64,000 nucleotides of DNA from Piper betle (lineage: Eukaryota; Streptophyta; Magnoliopsida; Piperales; Piperaceae). Each line of letters begins with the position of its first letter. Positions within the stretch are counted from its first letter, which is position 1. Shown one piece after another: positions 24,300 to 37,300 of this stretch. The stretch covers positions 1-64,000 of the forward strand of contig JAURVB010014516.1 of assembly GCA_033002965.1 (NCBI GenBank), given 5' to 3'. The notes under the pieces were generated by a model. That model was given only the letters and a program-made list of their open reading frames with translations, was not told where the DNA came from and searched no databases. The position numbers were made by a program, and so were the translations under genes.

Positions 24300-26062
24300 C
24301 CGACCGACGGCCAGCCCTCCCCAATCTCCTCTCTTACCTCCCTCCCCGCAAATGACAAAACCCTAATCCTCGTGAAGCAATTCCACCTCCCACCGCTCAT
24401 TGCCCGCGCTCTACCCGCCATTGACGTCTCTCTGTAGCAGTTTCTGGTTTTCGGATCGACCTGCGCTTTGAAAAGTTGGAGAAAGGCGCTTTCTTTTTGT
24501 TGCACTGTCGTGAAAAATCGGAAGTTTCTGCTGTTCTTGGTGAGTTGAATTTTGGATTTTGGTGTGGTTTTGGGTTTGGTTCCGGGGGTTTTTATTTGGG
24601 ATTGAGAAAGGTGCTGCCTTTGATTTCTGCGGTTGTGAAGTCAGCGAGTTCTTGATCTTGGTGTGTTCTTGGCGAGCTGAATTTGATCATTTGTTGGTGT
24701 TTTGTTTGATCTTGAGTTTGTTTGTTTTATTTTTATTTTTATATTTTGAATTGTCGGTTGGGGTGTCACTTGAGGACTGCGGAAGCCGGTTCATGTGGAG
24801 GTGAAGGATTGGGGGTTGTGTGGACCTTGGTGTTTGATTCTGAAAGTTTGCATTTTTTAGTGGTTGGTAAATCTTGCCGTTACTTGTTTATTTATTTTTA
24901 TTTTTTGAATTGTTCGAGTATTCTTGAGCTGGTGATGGTGTATCAGTTGGTGTTTGATTTCAATTTATTTTGATTTTGTGTTGAGTGAGCTGTGTTGAAT
25001 GTGGGTAACGCTTCACACATTGGCCTACATCTTTGATGTTTGTCGCTTTTATCCGCTTTTGACACTAGATTGAGCTAAATATTTCCAATTTTGGTGCAAA
25101 GTTTAGTTATCCTGCAGTCATTTGTTGATTCAAACTCTGTTTTGTCCGAGGAAATATTTAATTTCTTCAATTTCAGTTGCCAAAAAGCTTGTTTAGATCT
25201 TGGGTGAACTATGATTGTTAGTGATCTAGTTTATAAACAATTGCCCGCTAACCAAACGATTGATATATATAGTCCACCTACTAATAATTGTTACAAGTAG
25301 AATTTATACTAGTAGAGTATGACAATTTCGTCTATATTGGGCTTATCACTGATGACTTGGCGGTGGCATATCATCGCCGGTATCGTGTTGCTTACGGGTG
25401 GACTTCATGTCATCTGCTCGTTGATGCGGAGAAGTTGGCAATGACTTATCTCATCATTGCAAGCCATGGGACTTATATCTAATGTTTGTTTTCTTGTATT
25501 GCAAATTTTTTTTCCATTTCTAGGCATTCAGCTGAAAATGCTTTTTCTTTCTGTCACTGCTACACTACAGGTGGAAGTGCATCATTTGTTGGCTTTTAAT
25601 TCTTGCATTGATGACTGATTCATCTGGGTTGTTTTCACTTCTGTAAGGTTTATCTTCACTGACTCACTAACGTTGTAATTTTCAAACTTCCTCGAAAATG
25701 TAGAAGAATGAGTTTTCTTTTTCTTTTTTGTTTCATATATTTTCTTACTTTTCTGGAAGACATAAAAGTTTTCCACTGGTGAGTGATTTTCAAACTTCCT
25801 CGAAAACGTTGAAGAATGAGTTTTCTTTTTCTTTTTTGTTTCATATATTTTCTTACTTTTCTGGAAGACATAAAATTTTTTCACTGGTGAGTGATTGTTA
25901 CATGCCATCTTCAATAAATAACAATGCCTGTTGTTTGAGGATGAAATTTAATATTTTAGTTGAATAATTGATACTCTCAGTTGGACGTTTATGCTCTTCT
26001 AATGAGTAGGTTTTCTATATGTTCTTTTATTTATCATTTTGTAGGGACAAATAATGTGATAT
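24300..26062 (+). promoter_or_regulatory. CDC123 promoter, leader exon and 1.5-kb 5'-UTR intron
   Basis: A GC-rich start region (24300-24480) is followed by a donor gtgagttg at 24540 and an acceptor tttgtag ending at 26044. Just after it comes ggacaaataatgtgatat and the CDS ATG. The intron is T-rich, as expected for plants. Short open frames within it (for example 24559-24973) are intronic. A long leader intron often boosts expression in plants, which is an inference here. Confidence 0.55.
25679..25894 (+). repeat. 108-bp tandem duplication in the leader intron
   Basis: ttttcaaacttcctcgaaaa begins at 25679 and again at 25787. The two 108-bp copies, through the shared gacataaaa and actggtgagtgatt tails, differ at only a few bases. 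They produce mirror open frames on both strands that are not genes. Confidence 0.9.
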
Positions 26063-27145
26063 ATGGATGAACCAAGTGAACAAAACGGCGAAAAACAAAT
26101 GAGTTTTACAGTAATCAAAGCAAAAGAAATTATTCGTTGCCAGATTCAAGAGTGGTACCCTCTGTTTAAATTGCACTCCTTCAAAACTTCAATTCTTGAG
26201 CTTCCCGACTCTTTCATATCTTATCTTCTCGATGAATCCGGTCCCTTCCTCCTCCCGGTTTCAATATTGGGTGATGATGCCCTCCCAAACAGAATTAGTG
26301 CTCTTGATTTAGACGAGGACTCCCTCGTTCTGGAGGGAAAAGGTGTCAGTTCTGATACTAAGTCAGAAGGGAGTTCAGAGTCTTCACCCGCAGCCCCATG
26401 TTTTCCCAGTCTTGAATCTGAAGTTATGTCTTCTATTGAGGCCCTAGGTGGAGCAGCCTTTCCAAAGCTTAATTGGAGTTCCCCAAAAGATGCGGCTTGG
26501 ATTTCCACAAGTGGTAGCCTGAAGTGTTCTTCCCTTTCTGAAATTGCTCTACTCTTGCGATCGTCAGACAGTGCAATGCATGACCTTTGCCATGCTTTTG
26601 ACTCTTGTGATGTATCTGATCGTCCAAAACCTCCATTGAAATACTTTCTTGCACTTCGCAAATGGTATCCTGAACTCAGACCTGAGATGGAATTCCGTTG
26701 CTTTATCCGAGATCGTGTCCTTGTGGGAATCTCCCAAAGGGAAATCACCGGGTTCTATCCTGCCCTCCTTGAAAGAAAGGCTGATCTTGAAGCAACAATC
26801 ATGGATTTTTGTGAAGAGAACATCAGGCTTAAATTTGAATCAAACAATTATGTGGTTGATTTGTACGTAACCAGAGATAACAGAGTGAAGATAATGGACT
26901 TTGGACCATATGGTGCATTTACATTACCTTTGCTGTTTAGTTGGGAAGAGCTGGAAGATAATTTTAGCAATGGAATGAGGGAGTTTAGAATTGTTGAAAG
27001 TCAATGCAGAGTTCGCCCTGGGTTGAAAACTGCAGTGCCGTACGACTATTTGGATACAAGTCCAGGCAGTGGATGGGACCAATTTCTACAACAAGCTGAT
27101 GAGGCATCAAGCAGGCAGATTAAGTTTCCAGAAGCTGGCGCCTGA
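26063..27145 (+). CDS. CDC123 (D123) family protein, eIF2 assembly chaperone
   Basis: CDC123 is a cytosolic ATP-grasp-like chaperone that promotes assembly of the alpha and gamma subunits of translation factor eIF2. The 360-residue frame is uninterrupted in one exon and ends in tga. Family signatures in order: CQIQEWYPLFK near the N-terminus (residue ~30), FPKLNWSSPKDAAW (~130-145), SDRPKPPLKYFLALRKWYPE (~190), EFRCFIRD..LVGISQREITGFYPAL (~215-240), YVVDLYVTRDNRVKIMDFGP (~265-285) and FSWEEL. These include the acidic and lysine residues that form the nucleotide site in the family. The length is normal, slightly long because of a Ser-rich insert at residues ~95-115. The ATG is the first after the leader intron, and an in-frame tga lies immediately upstream. 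No lesion is seen, in contrast to most neighbours. Confidence 0.93.
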   Translation: MDEPSEQNGEKQMSFTVIKAKEIIRCQIQEWYPLFKLHSFKTSILELPDSFISYLLDESGPFLLPVSILGDDALPNRISALDLDEDSLVLEGKGVSSDTKSEGSSESSPAAPCFPSLESEVMSSIEALGGAAFPKLNWSSPKDAAWISTSGSLKCSSLSEIALLLRSSDSAMHDLCHAFDSCDVSDRPKPPLKYFLALRKWYPELRPEMEFRCFIRDRVLVGISQREITGFYPALLERKADLEATIMDFCEENIRLKFESNNYVVDLYVTRDNRVKIMDFGPYGAFTLPLLFSWEELEDNFSNGMREFRIVESQCRVRPGLKTAVPYDYLDTSPGSGWDQFLQQADEASSRQIKFPEAGA

Positions 27146-28837
27146 TTTTTTTGTTTGGCTTCTGGTTGAGTGGAACTGTTTGCAAAAAAACAATCATTTA
27201 TTAGTTACTGATAAAACTTTGTTGCAAACCAACGTTAAATGTATAATCATTGAGTATTTCCATATTTCTGTTGAAACTTGCATCCAAGAGCATTGGGAAT
27301 TTATACTTTGCAAAGACATTCTGCTTACACAAGTTTCTATACTGATCCTGCAGTTCTGATATGAATGGTAGGAAGTAGTTCAAGAACTGCTCATTCAAGC
27401 TATGAACAGCTGATGACTGATTTTCTTGTGGCTAATCAGTTTTTGCTTCTACCAAGGTTAACTTTTATTTCTGTAACCTTCTCTGATGTTCAGTAATTAT
27501 TAATTTTGATAGGGGGATGGTTCATGATGTTGATGATTTGATTTGTGAGAGATGAAAACCTTCTCCTTGAGTTTCATGCTAGGATACGAGTCATATATGA
27601 CCAACATGTTAAATTCGCGGGAAAATAGCATCTAAAATTAGATGGGAAAATCACTCACCTGTGGTAAAAACATCACTTAATCCCTCTCTTTATCATAAAA
27701 TATCATTCTATTCTCCTAAAATTTAACATGGTAAGGAAATCTGTCGGGCAAGGTAGGTGTGCTTCCTTCACGATTTTGCCAAAAAGTACGGCCTTAGACC
27801 TAATTTGATTCCCTCTTCTAGTCTTCTTCCCTTTTGCTCCTTGGAAAATAACGAGCGCTCGCTAGCCTCTCCCTCCACCTTCCAATGGCACAAGCCGCTC
27901 AATGGTCGTGTCCATCCTTTGCCGGCGCTCTCTCTATTTTCATAGTTAATGCTAATGCTTAATATCTTGACCTACCATATTCATAGTTATTTGCCGGCGC
28001 TCTATCTTAAACAAATTGACAATGCTAATGATTGATATCTTGACCTACTATATTTCATGCATGGTTTAAAATATTAAAATTTGGACTCGACTCGGCATGT
28101 TATAATGTAAAGGACTCCAAATTAACTCAGAATCATTTGCAGTAAAATTTTAATTATATAAATACATAATAATATGAAATTAGTATATATTAATCTTTTT
28201 ATACTTGAAATTAATAAATATGTGATTTATATTGCTTAAATATATTAATTTAGCTAAAATAAAGATAATTATATATGTTTAATAACTTTTATAACTTAAC
28301 TCAAGGAACCGATTATAAAATTAGTCATATAGAGTTATGAACGAAGCTTCACTGAGACAACTTATAGAGTGGAGTTATTCGGGGAGTTTTTTGGAGCAAA
28401 AATGAAGATTTAAAACCATGATTTTATGGTGGGCCATAAATGCTTTAACAGAATTTGATTTTTGAAATTAAATCTTGGGTTTATTTGCTTCAGCATTTAG
28501 AAATATAATTCATGTAAATTTATAACTCAAAATTTCCATTCGCATCCATAAAAGTACAAACTCGGCACAACTAAGCATTCCTGAATTCCCCACATACTAT
28601 GATGCAACCAAAGCTCTAGGACAGATCTCTGCCAGATGAATTGGATAGCAACAATGTTAGAGAAATATAAAACTACAATGTGCTATAATAAGGTATCAAA
28701 CGTCAATTCAAACTGTACATACTCACGCCCAATCGCCCTCCAAAGAAAAACATAGTTTTATGCACATCGGAGAAGAAGATGAATGACACCATGATAGAAA
28801 CACAGCAGCTAAGTCCTGAAAAACAATATGACAAGCC
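27146..28837. other. 3' flank of CDC123 and AT-rich spacer
   Basis: 27146 to about 27500 is probable 3'-UTR. Around 27918-28064 a ~73-bp segment with gccggcgctct and atcttgacctac is duplicated in tandem. 28075-28340 holds a diverged gactcgactcgg-type repeat also seen near 42300 and 48240. No gene is recognised. Confidence 0.4.
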
Positions 28838-29208
28838 TCATGGACGTGTCCCTCCATTATTGAATGCCATGACAACACAGTTCATAAGGTGCTTGTGACC
28901 AACATTTTGAGGCATGTTTCTAGCAGTCACAGGACGAGGAGTCAAATATTGCGCCTCCGTATTTTAGCAGCTTCTAAGTGTGAACCAACACTCTGTCTCT
29001 TGTTCAACAACTTGAGCTCCCCTTCCCATACACAACCCATAATTTGTTGCCTCCTCGCTTGACTCCATTCTCCACTGGGTTGTGGTCCAGGCACTTTGTC
29101 TGCATTCCTGGGTTGGATTCTTCTTAACTTGATTAACCTCATACCAGTTGTTATCTCTGTTGAATTTCGAGAAATTACCTTCAATGTAGTCGGTAAAAAA
29201 ATACCCAT
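28838..29208 (-). pseudogene. Unidentified coding-like remnant, frameshifted
   Basis: On the minus strand, 29208-28942 is open and ends with a basic stretch (KLLNKRQSVGSHLEAAKIRR). A second frame continues directly, 28942-28838, with TARNMPQNVGHKHLMNC and a stop. The two read like one C-terminal domain broken by a small indel, since composition and register are protein-like in both halves. I do not recognise the family. It lies about 100 bp from a hAT-like insertion at 29317, so the 5' part may have been lost. Alternatively this is chance. Confidence 0.3.
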
Positions 29209-29316
29209 GTTGCCTACAAATTGTCTTAAGGTTTAAAAAGATATGTATTATTGGACATGTTTTACAGTTGTATACATGTAATTCTTCCATGATATATGAT
29301 AGCCCACAACAATAAT

Positions 29317-30809
29317 TAGGGCTGAGCATGGTTCAGTTATCCAACCAAACCAATCGAACCAAACTCTATTCGGTAGTTTGGTTCGGGCTTGATTCGGTTT
29401 TTTGTTTTATTTTGGTTCAACCAAAATACTCTTATTTGGTTATGGTTTATTTGGTTTGGAATTTGTTTCAAACCAAATACCCAAAATCCAAATACCCCTA
29501 TCGCCTTTTTATCAACTTATGGTTGATTATAAAATAAAATATTTTTTAACAAGTTTTATAAACTTTGAAGTGTTAAATACATAAATAATGATAAAAATAT
29601 GAGTAACAAGAAGATTATAAATTGATTTCTCCTATATTTTACATATATTGTACACTTGTTTATTGTATAATTATCAAATATTAAAATATACAAAATCTCG
29701 TAATAATGATGATTCATTTATAAATCAATCAAAATTAATTTAAATTGGGCGATTCAAAAACCGATCATAACAATTCAATCCAAATATGTTATTTTGACTC
29801 AATTTTTAATAAAGTCGAGTTAAATTGATCGGATCAAATAGGTTCAAACTGATTCTCACGACAAACAATAACAATAAAAAAACTGAGCTACCAAATAGCA
29901 TGCACGGACAATGACAATAAAAATATTAAAAATTTTGATATTATCGTCGAAACTCAAATCTTATAAATCTTTGTCTATATTATAAAACAAAGAGATAATC
30001 GAACTTGTGAGCTTTCATAGCATCCACCAAACAAGTAAACAATTATTTTTTCTCACTCTTAATCTTTCTAGTGTTTAGGTGTAGTGCATGGCCCGAGAAC
30101 CAATCCAGATAAGTTCACAACCCTCAAAAGATTTTGTGAACAATTCACTATAATATGTAACATAATTTTAAATATTATATCTACCAGATTTATAGCGATT
30201 ATAAAATATATTTCGTTTAAATGGGTTGAACCAAGTTCAACAAGATTATGAAATTATAAATAAAATATTTTATTAAATACCGGTTAAAATACCTTATTTT
30301 TTAACAAAAAAGAGAAAAATTTTGTGCAAATTTAAAATTCAAAGACCATGGATCAAAATAGTACAAAGAATTTTTTCCCCATCTTGCTTCAAAATAATTC
30401 GATATCTTATTTTTTAAAAAAAGGTTGAACATTTTAGATGAGCATCATAAAACTAGTAATAATTCCTTCAAAAATATTCACCATTATTTTGAGCAAAAAA
30501 ATATTTTAAGAAATCTTTAATTATTTTGAGCAAAAATATATGGGTTGATAATAAAAATATTAATGAGTCAGTTATAAATTCAATTATATGGTAGTAATGT
30601 TGTGGAAATAAAGAAAAAATGAGGCTGGTTATTATTTTGGGTTATTCGGTAAAAATTCGGTTAAAACCAAACCAAATCGAACGAATTCAGTTTGGTTGGT
30701 TCGGTTATAAGTTATAATTTGGTTCTTGTTTGGTTAACCAAACAATCTCATTTCGGTTTGGTTGGTTTACGATTCGGTTTGGTTTTACCCGAACCAACCA
30801 ATTGCTCTG
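29317..30809. mobile_element. Non-autonomous hAT-like element with 8-bp target duplication
   Basis: The left end tagggctgagcatggttcag pairs with the reverse complement of the right end (aaccaaccaattgctctg). Identical acaataat occurs at 29309-29316 and 30810-30817. An 8-bp duplication plus tagggctgagca-type ends suits hAT elements. Subterminal regions are full of ggttcggtttggtt-like repeats, inverted at the two ends. The AT-rich middle contains no transposase. Confidence 0.65.
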
Positions 30810-30817
30810 ACAATAAT

Positions 30818-33590
30818 GGGTATATTGGCAAACACTATTCTTACAGTTGTGGAGTTAAAACCCCGGAGAAGGAATTAGTTCTTAGCAGTAAAGATATGTG
30901 AGAGTATTGTCATATGTTTATGGTTTTTTAACTGTGGTTAACCATGTTTCCACCGTTAATTAAGTACTCGTTGACATGAACTCGATCTAACTAGCTAATG
31001 TTTGCGCATTTCAAAATAGATAAAAGAAGTGGATTGGTGTCATCAGTGCAATGTCATTTCCTCAAAAACAATTAACCGAAATAAAAGATTGTTAGGTTTT
31101 TGTTTATAAAGCCAGAGCCAAAAGCTTTAAGCGGTTGGAATTTTTGCACGCTAGCGCCTGGACGGTAGCCATACACCCTTTCATTTTGGGTCATATTTTT
31201 TCGTAGTTTTCTCTTCATAAACCATATTTTCTGGGAAAATGACGAGTCTTGATGTGTTTCTAAGTATACTTCTTCCACACTCTGTCTCCGGTCTATCTTA
31301 TTGAACATTTTGAGAAAAAATTGATTCTGAAACAAATTTTGATTTGATTTTGCGATATGATAAGAGATTGAAGACTCTCTTTGTTGGTGCACTCTAAAGG
31401 AGAAGAATCTATGTTATTTTTGATGCGATGAGAGAATGCTCTAATATAGATGACGGTAATCTTATATTAAAGAAAATGCGACGATATGCATTGGACTAGA
31501 ATCTAACAAGTTGCTCGTGCATATTATTTTTGGAATCTTTCTCTCCAATTAGGTGTGCAAATTCTAATCTAAATTGTGTTAAATATTCCAAAAAGATCAT
31601 AAACGCATCTCTACTAATATATTAGATTTTATCCTTATAATCTAAAAGAAAAACAAAAAAATTAAAAAACATGTTATATTTTGTATGAACCAAGTATAAA
31701 AATTTGCTAATATTAGAAATAGCTAGTGAGCTCAACGTCATGTTTGGTCTTATTACTTATGCTTGTATATGTTTACGTCCAAAATTAATAAGTAAATGTT
31801 GTAAAACCATATATCATTTTTGAAATGTCTCGTTATTCTTCTCCACATCAAGCGCAATTCCCTCGGCTTTATGCATTGGGTTGTTGCTAACATCGATTGT
31901 TCATAATTTTTATATAGTAACACAATATTAATATATAAAAGTACTAGGTATTAAGATTAATATTAAAGGATCAATTCCCTCTTAGGCGTCAAACTTTAGT
32001 TGTTTGTCCATGCTCAAAGTTGAAAAGAATATCCTTAGCATAAATAGTTTCATAGACTTCTTTTAATCTAAAAACTAGTTTAAAGAATAAGGCTTCTTAT
32101 TAACTTATATACAAGTCACTAGTTATCCCGAAGCTAATATGAGATTAACCCACTAATTCCCCCTTCATACATCATATTAGGTCCACATATTATAATCCAC
32201 ATGTTATAGTGAAATTTCAAGATGCTCTAATTCAACCCGGTTGACATACATGAGGCAAATCGAGGTAACATCAAAACCAACCAAACACTGATATCATTGT
32301 TAGGCTTTATGAGCCTCTAAAAGGACTTGTAATAAATGTCAATCGTTTCTCTTAATTTAAAATATATCTCAAGTGATAAGGTTTTTTCATTAGTCTATAT
32401 ACAAGTCACTCGTTACCCCCAAAATTGATATTTGATTAACCCAACATTAAGATCATAATAATTAGTAAATGGTATATATATGAAAGAATGATTAATAAAT
32501 TTTATTTTGACGTTTAAACTAAAGAAGGATTAATATATAGGGGAACAACACGTAGCTGCAAGACTCATGTTTTTCTTACTAATTAGACATGTACATATGT
32601 GGAGCATTTTTCTGTCAGGTTGTTTTCAATAATGAGAAGTCGATGATCATATATATATATATATATAACACACACATGCATACATAAGAACAAAGCTCAC
32701 TTACATGATCGATAACTCCATTATTGGAGAAAAACAAGTATCTCTATATTGTGTGCGTCATCTTTAAATCAAACATTACACTCCAACCCATAGGCTAAAA
32801 ACTACAATACTTTGAGATCCTGTGATCTGATTAAGAACATGATTAAAACAGTTAAGTAACATCCATGCAAATGTAAGCTCCTAGCTGCTGCATTGATCTT
32901 CTTGATGTGCAATCCTTTTCATCGTTGAATGCATCAATTATCCGTAAGTGTAAACATCCCACTTGCACTCAAGTCAATTGTAACGAGATCATTAGTAATT
33001 AAATAGCCTGTGCTGGTTAGTTGGTAGATGGAGGTTTCGATTGACGAGCTGTAGAGCCTGAAATTAATTAGATCACATTGCACTAGCAAATTAGTGAAGC
33101 TTGTTCTAGCTATATCCAAGTGCATAGACGTCGACACTGTTCTAAATATTTTAGTTATGCATTCATTCTTGCATGGGTGATCACGTTGAATATTTCTATT
33201 CTGACATCAATTTAGAAGGATTAGAAAGATTGGAGACTGATTTTCGCCAATGGTAGTCATCATCTAACTCCTAATTATCAAGTCTTCTGGCTTAATTATT
33301 TGGAGACATGCCCAACAAAACAAAAAGGATTTTTATTTATTCTTAGCATTGATTGTCAAAAACTTACTAACTTAGACACTACTGTATTGCCAATATGGGT
33401 CCAGCTACCAAAGGTCACATTATCAATATTTGTGTGCATGTATCTTATAGACTATGGTTTTATTGTGTTATTTCAATATAAAGTCATCTTAATATGTCAA
33501 ATTTGTATCTACTTGAAGATTTTTTTTAAGAGTTGAGATAAAAATTTTAAAACTAGAAATAATCTCTCGTATTATTTTCTCGTAAAGTCA
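30818..33590. other. AT-rich spacer with degenerate repeats
   Basis: A 106-codon minus frame (31072-31392) matches no family I know. 32060-32170 and 32370-32450 share ttatatacaagtcactagtta-like strings, a diverged dispersed repeat. An (at)n run sits at 32651-32668. Nothing else is supported. Confidence 0.35.
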
Positions 33591-34336
33591 TAGTTGCAAA
33601 ATCGGCCGATTCCACTCGGAATCGGCCAATTTAACTCGGTTCGGCAGAAAATCGGGTTAAAATTAGGGCGAATCATTATGCAGAAAAATCGGACCAAGAA
33701 TTACTCGATTCTGGTTGATTCAAGCCGATTCTCACGTGAGTCGACTCGGGTAAAAATCGGCCGATTGAGGGTGCAGAGGGGGAGACGAGGCGAGGGGGTG
33801 GGCAGGGCAGCAGGGGATGGGCCGGCAGGGGGTAGCGGGTGCCGAGGGGGATTGGGGTAGTAGGTGGAGACCGCGGCTAGGCACCCGGCGGAAGGGGGGA
33901 CAGGACGCTGGCGGGAGCAGCCGGGCGGCTGGGGAGACTAGGCCGGGGAGGGGAGAATCTAGCTGGGCGGGGCAACGGGGGTCGAGGGCAACCAGGGCAG
34001 GGGCCGGGGTGGTTGTGATTGAATGGCGGCAATTCATAAAAGGGGCAGCTTTGTAAAGGGGTAGTCTAAATAATAAAAATTGACTCGCTCTTTACTCGAA
34101 TCAATAATAATAAAATAAATCTTAAAAATACAAAATAAAATATAGTAAAATTTAATAAAATAAATACAACCAATAATAATCTAACAACATATTTTAAAAT
34201 GATGCAGGGGACAAGGATGAAGAAATAAATGATTGATTCAAGTGAACTCATTCTTGTTCGATTTTTTATGAATCGGCCCGATTCAATGACTACCTTTTCA
34301 ATCTGATTCAACATCTAATTCCGATATTTACAACTA
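33591..34336. mobile_element. GC-cored inverted-repeat element, 'aatcgg' family (copy 2)
   Basis: The left end tagttgcaaaatcggccgat pairs with the reverse complement of the right end (ccgatatttacaacta). Arms carry aaatcggccgattg and aatcggcccgattcaa. The core 33765-34020 is strongly G-rich on the plus strand. No clear target duplication is seen (cgtaaagtca against gcataaagta is only similar). Related to 21130-21910. Open frames in the core are low-complexity. Confidence 0.6.
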
Positions 34337-37300
34337 TGCATAAAGTAAAGTACGTACAACATATGACTCATACATTTCATATACTCGAAGTATCATGATA
34401 TTTTTGGGATTATATATAGTCTGCATGGGATTCTGGGCATTTAGGTCAAAACATAATATGAACATAATAAACTAGTAGCTAGAAAACGCCATATATGCAC
34501 AGACAAATTTGACAAGAAAAGATTGTTGTGATGATATATTTTTTATTTTGATACGACAAACATGAAAAAATGTGACTACTCAAGCAATTCAACACCATCC
34601 GTCAAATTTTCATAATAGTTAAATCCAAAATTGTCTTGTAGCTAATACTGGAGATTGATCCAATTGGAATACAAATATCATTTTCAAATAAACACTTCTC
34701 AAATGGACAAAATTTAAAGGTTAATTTAAAATCTTTGATGATTGTATATTATAATTAGGCTAGCTACACCACAACTCATTGCAATACAAGTTCAATTATA
34801 CTTGCTCTTATTTGGTCCCATTCATTAATAGACATAAACATACATGGGTCCACCCCTTCTATCCTTAAAATTAAGTCAACCAAGTTAATGTGTTTATAAT
34901 AATTTTATTTTAGATTAGAATTACTCACATGCATTCCTTAAAATTTCACTAAGTATTCTAATCAAAATAGACAAAGGCAGATAATCCTAGTTCCAACTTT
35001 GATGAGCTAGCAATATCAGTTGGTTTGTCTCCATGGAGCTCAAAAGCATCCAAATGCCAAGACTTGCATGGTCTGTTCTAGCATTCCTTTGCCAGCAAAT
35101 GTTTTACAAGGTTAATGCATATATTAGGTGTAATTAAGGTTAAGTTGTCCAAAAACTTGATTAATAAATGTGGTAGTAGAAAACCCAATTATGATTATTT
35201 ACTAATTAATTACGTTTCATTGTGTTTAAGCTATATATGATAACCATCACCAAACAAAATGGATTTTTGTCAATATTTTTTTAAGAAAGGGACAAGACTT
35301 ACCAGGTCATAGATTGTAACACCCCCAGGGCCGACCCAGGTCAAAACACAATAAATATGCCCTGCTGTGAAATGCGCCACAGTGTCGGAGGTTCGAGGAA
35401 GCCGGCAACGGTGGCCCGCCCTCGCCGGAGTTGGTGAAAGGCAAGTTGTCTCATTATTAGGGGCATGGATCACATTATTGGTCACTTAGCATGTCATCCC
35501 TTACATAGATTACATTAAATTTGACATTAATCTTGGGTACCAGGGCTCCAAACATGACATGACGAGTTTTCACCTGATTTCAATGATTTTGAGCTAATCC
35601 ATAGCTGATTAGAATGGTTTAACTCTACCACTTTGTGACTTGATCATCATGATTAAGACGAATGGAGTAGAGGAGTAAAGTGATAAATAGAAGAAATTAC
35701 AGGAATTAGTGAGTTTAAAATCCATTTTTAATAAAAAGGGAATTAAAAAGCCTAGTCTGACAAAAAGTAAGAGATTCAACAAATAAAATTACCAAAACAA
35801 ATAGTATAGACGACTATCTTCTCAATCAATTATAGACGTTTATCTTTAAAATCGAAGGTCGTTATAGTTAATCTTATTGTCTATCTATAAAATTGTGGTT
35901 GCCCTCTAACATAAGCTACACATTCCGTGATATCTTGCCTAAGTAGCTTAAAACAGTAATCGTAAATACGAGTTTCACTAATGAGACAAGCTTAATAGTT
36001 AAGTGTTAACCATTTTTCTTATTTGATCTTTATGCTTGAAATTCATATTTTTAATTAACAATTTAATTAATAATTTTTACTAATCCACTTAAAAGTTCAA
36101 AACTAGATATCCAATTAGGGCACAAGCTAGCCAGTTATGCAAGGGGTTGGTGAATGTCTGTTCTGTATGGTGATTAATTAATATCCTAATGAATTTACAC
36201 CAACAGTTTAATTACTTCCTAGTTATATATTGAGGAAGAAATTAATGTGAAAAATCATGAATATTCTAGTTCGCAGCACAATGTATTACTAAGTACGTTT
36301 AAGCATACAAGGCATATTATATTTATAATTATGAGCTAGCTTTTTGAGCCAAACTGGGTAATCAAATTAAATTGAAGAACAAGTAGATTGCAAAAAAATT
36401 AAGTTTCTTTTATAGTTTAATAAATTTAAAATACACGATAAAATTGTAGAGAAAAGTGAGATAGCAAAAAGTGAGGTGTTTTTCTCTTCGGTTTTAGGCA
36501 TGGAAAAAAAGGGGAAAAATCAATACATGTTTAGCTATAAACATAAATATAATATTATATTTTTCTTCATGGTAACTGTGGAATTTAATGAACTGTAGTA
36601 AAATTTGAAAGTTTTTTCGCTGTTTTTTAATAAGGGGTAGAAAAAAAAGCATTTTTTTATTGTGGATTTGAGAAAATTAATCAAAAAATCCAAGGAATAA
36701 GTCTAGGACAAAGATCTGAACGCATTTTATGGATTAATTCCTCACCTCCCAAGTCACTAATTTGGCACTACTTAACAAACTAAACATGTAAAATTAATCA
36801 ATAATCGGATTAAACATTTACACATCCAAGAATCTAGAAAAAATGCTACAAAGTTTCGATTGATTAATTTTTCCAGGAAATAAATTATATAAAAAAATCG
36901 TATAAAATTATTGAAAGTTATTATTCTAATCCTCCAACTAGCCTGATCAGGATTTTCGCTATTAACTAATAATAAAAATTTTCACTTTTTAACTTCGCCC
37001 AAAATTTTAATATGTATTCTCTACCTAATAACAAGAACATAAATCTGTATTGATAATGTTCTTGAATAAAAATCCAGTTGTTTCTTTTTCACAATTAATA
37101 TTTTCTGGGTTATAATCGAAGTACTACTCATTATAGGAAAACCCACAACAAGATGAAAATGAATTAATAGTAGTCATATCCCCTTGTGTGTGTATATATA
37201 TATATATATTATTATATGTGGGGCGGCTGGTTATATAGACAGAGGCCAGGCGGCCGGCGGACCCTCTGGCCACCTTGCCGGAGGCAGACCCTGGCCCGGC

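Noticed and set aside
25582..25967. Lys-rich minus and Phe-rich plus frames in the CDC123 leader intron
   Set aside because: They arise from the 108-bp tandem duplication in T-rich intron sequence.
33594..34056. Gly/Arg-rich frames on both strands
   Set aside because: They lie wholly inside the inverted-repeat element at 33591-34336 and follow its G-rich composition.
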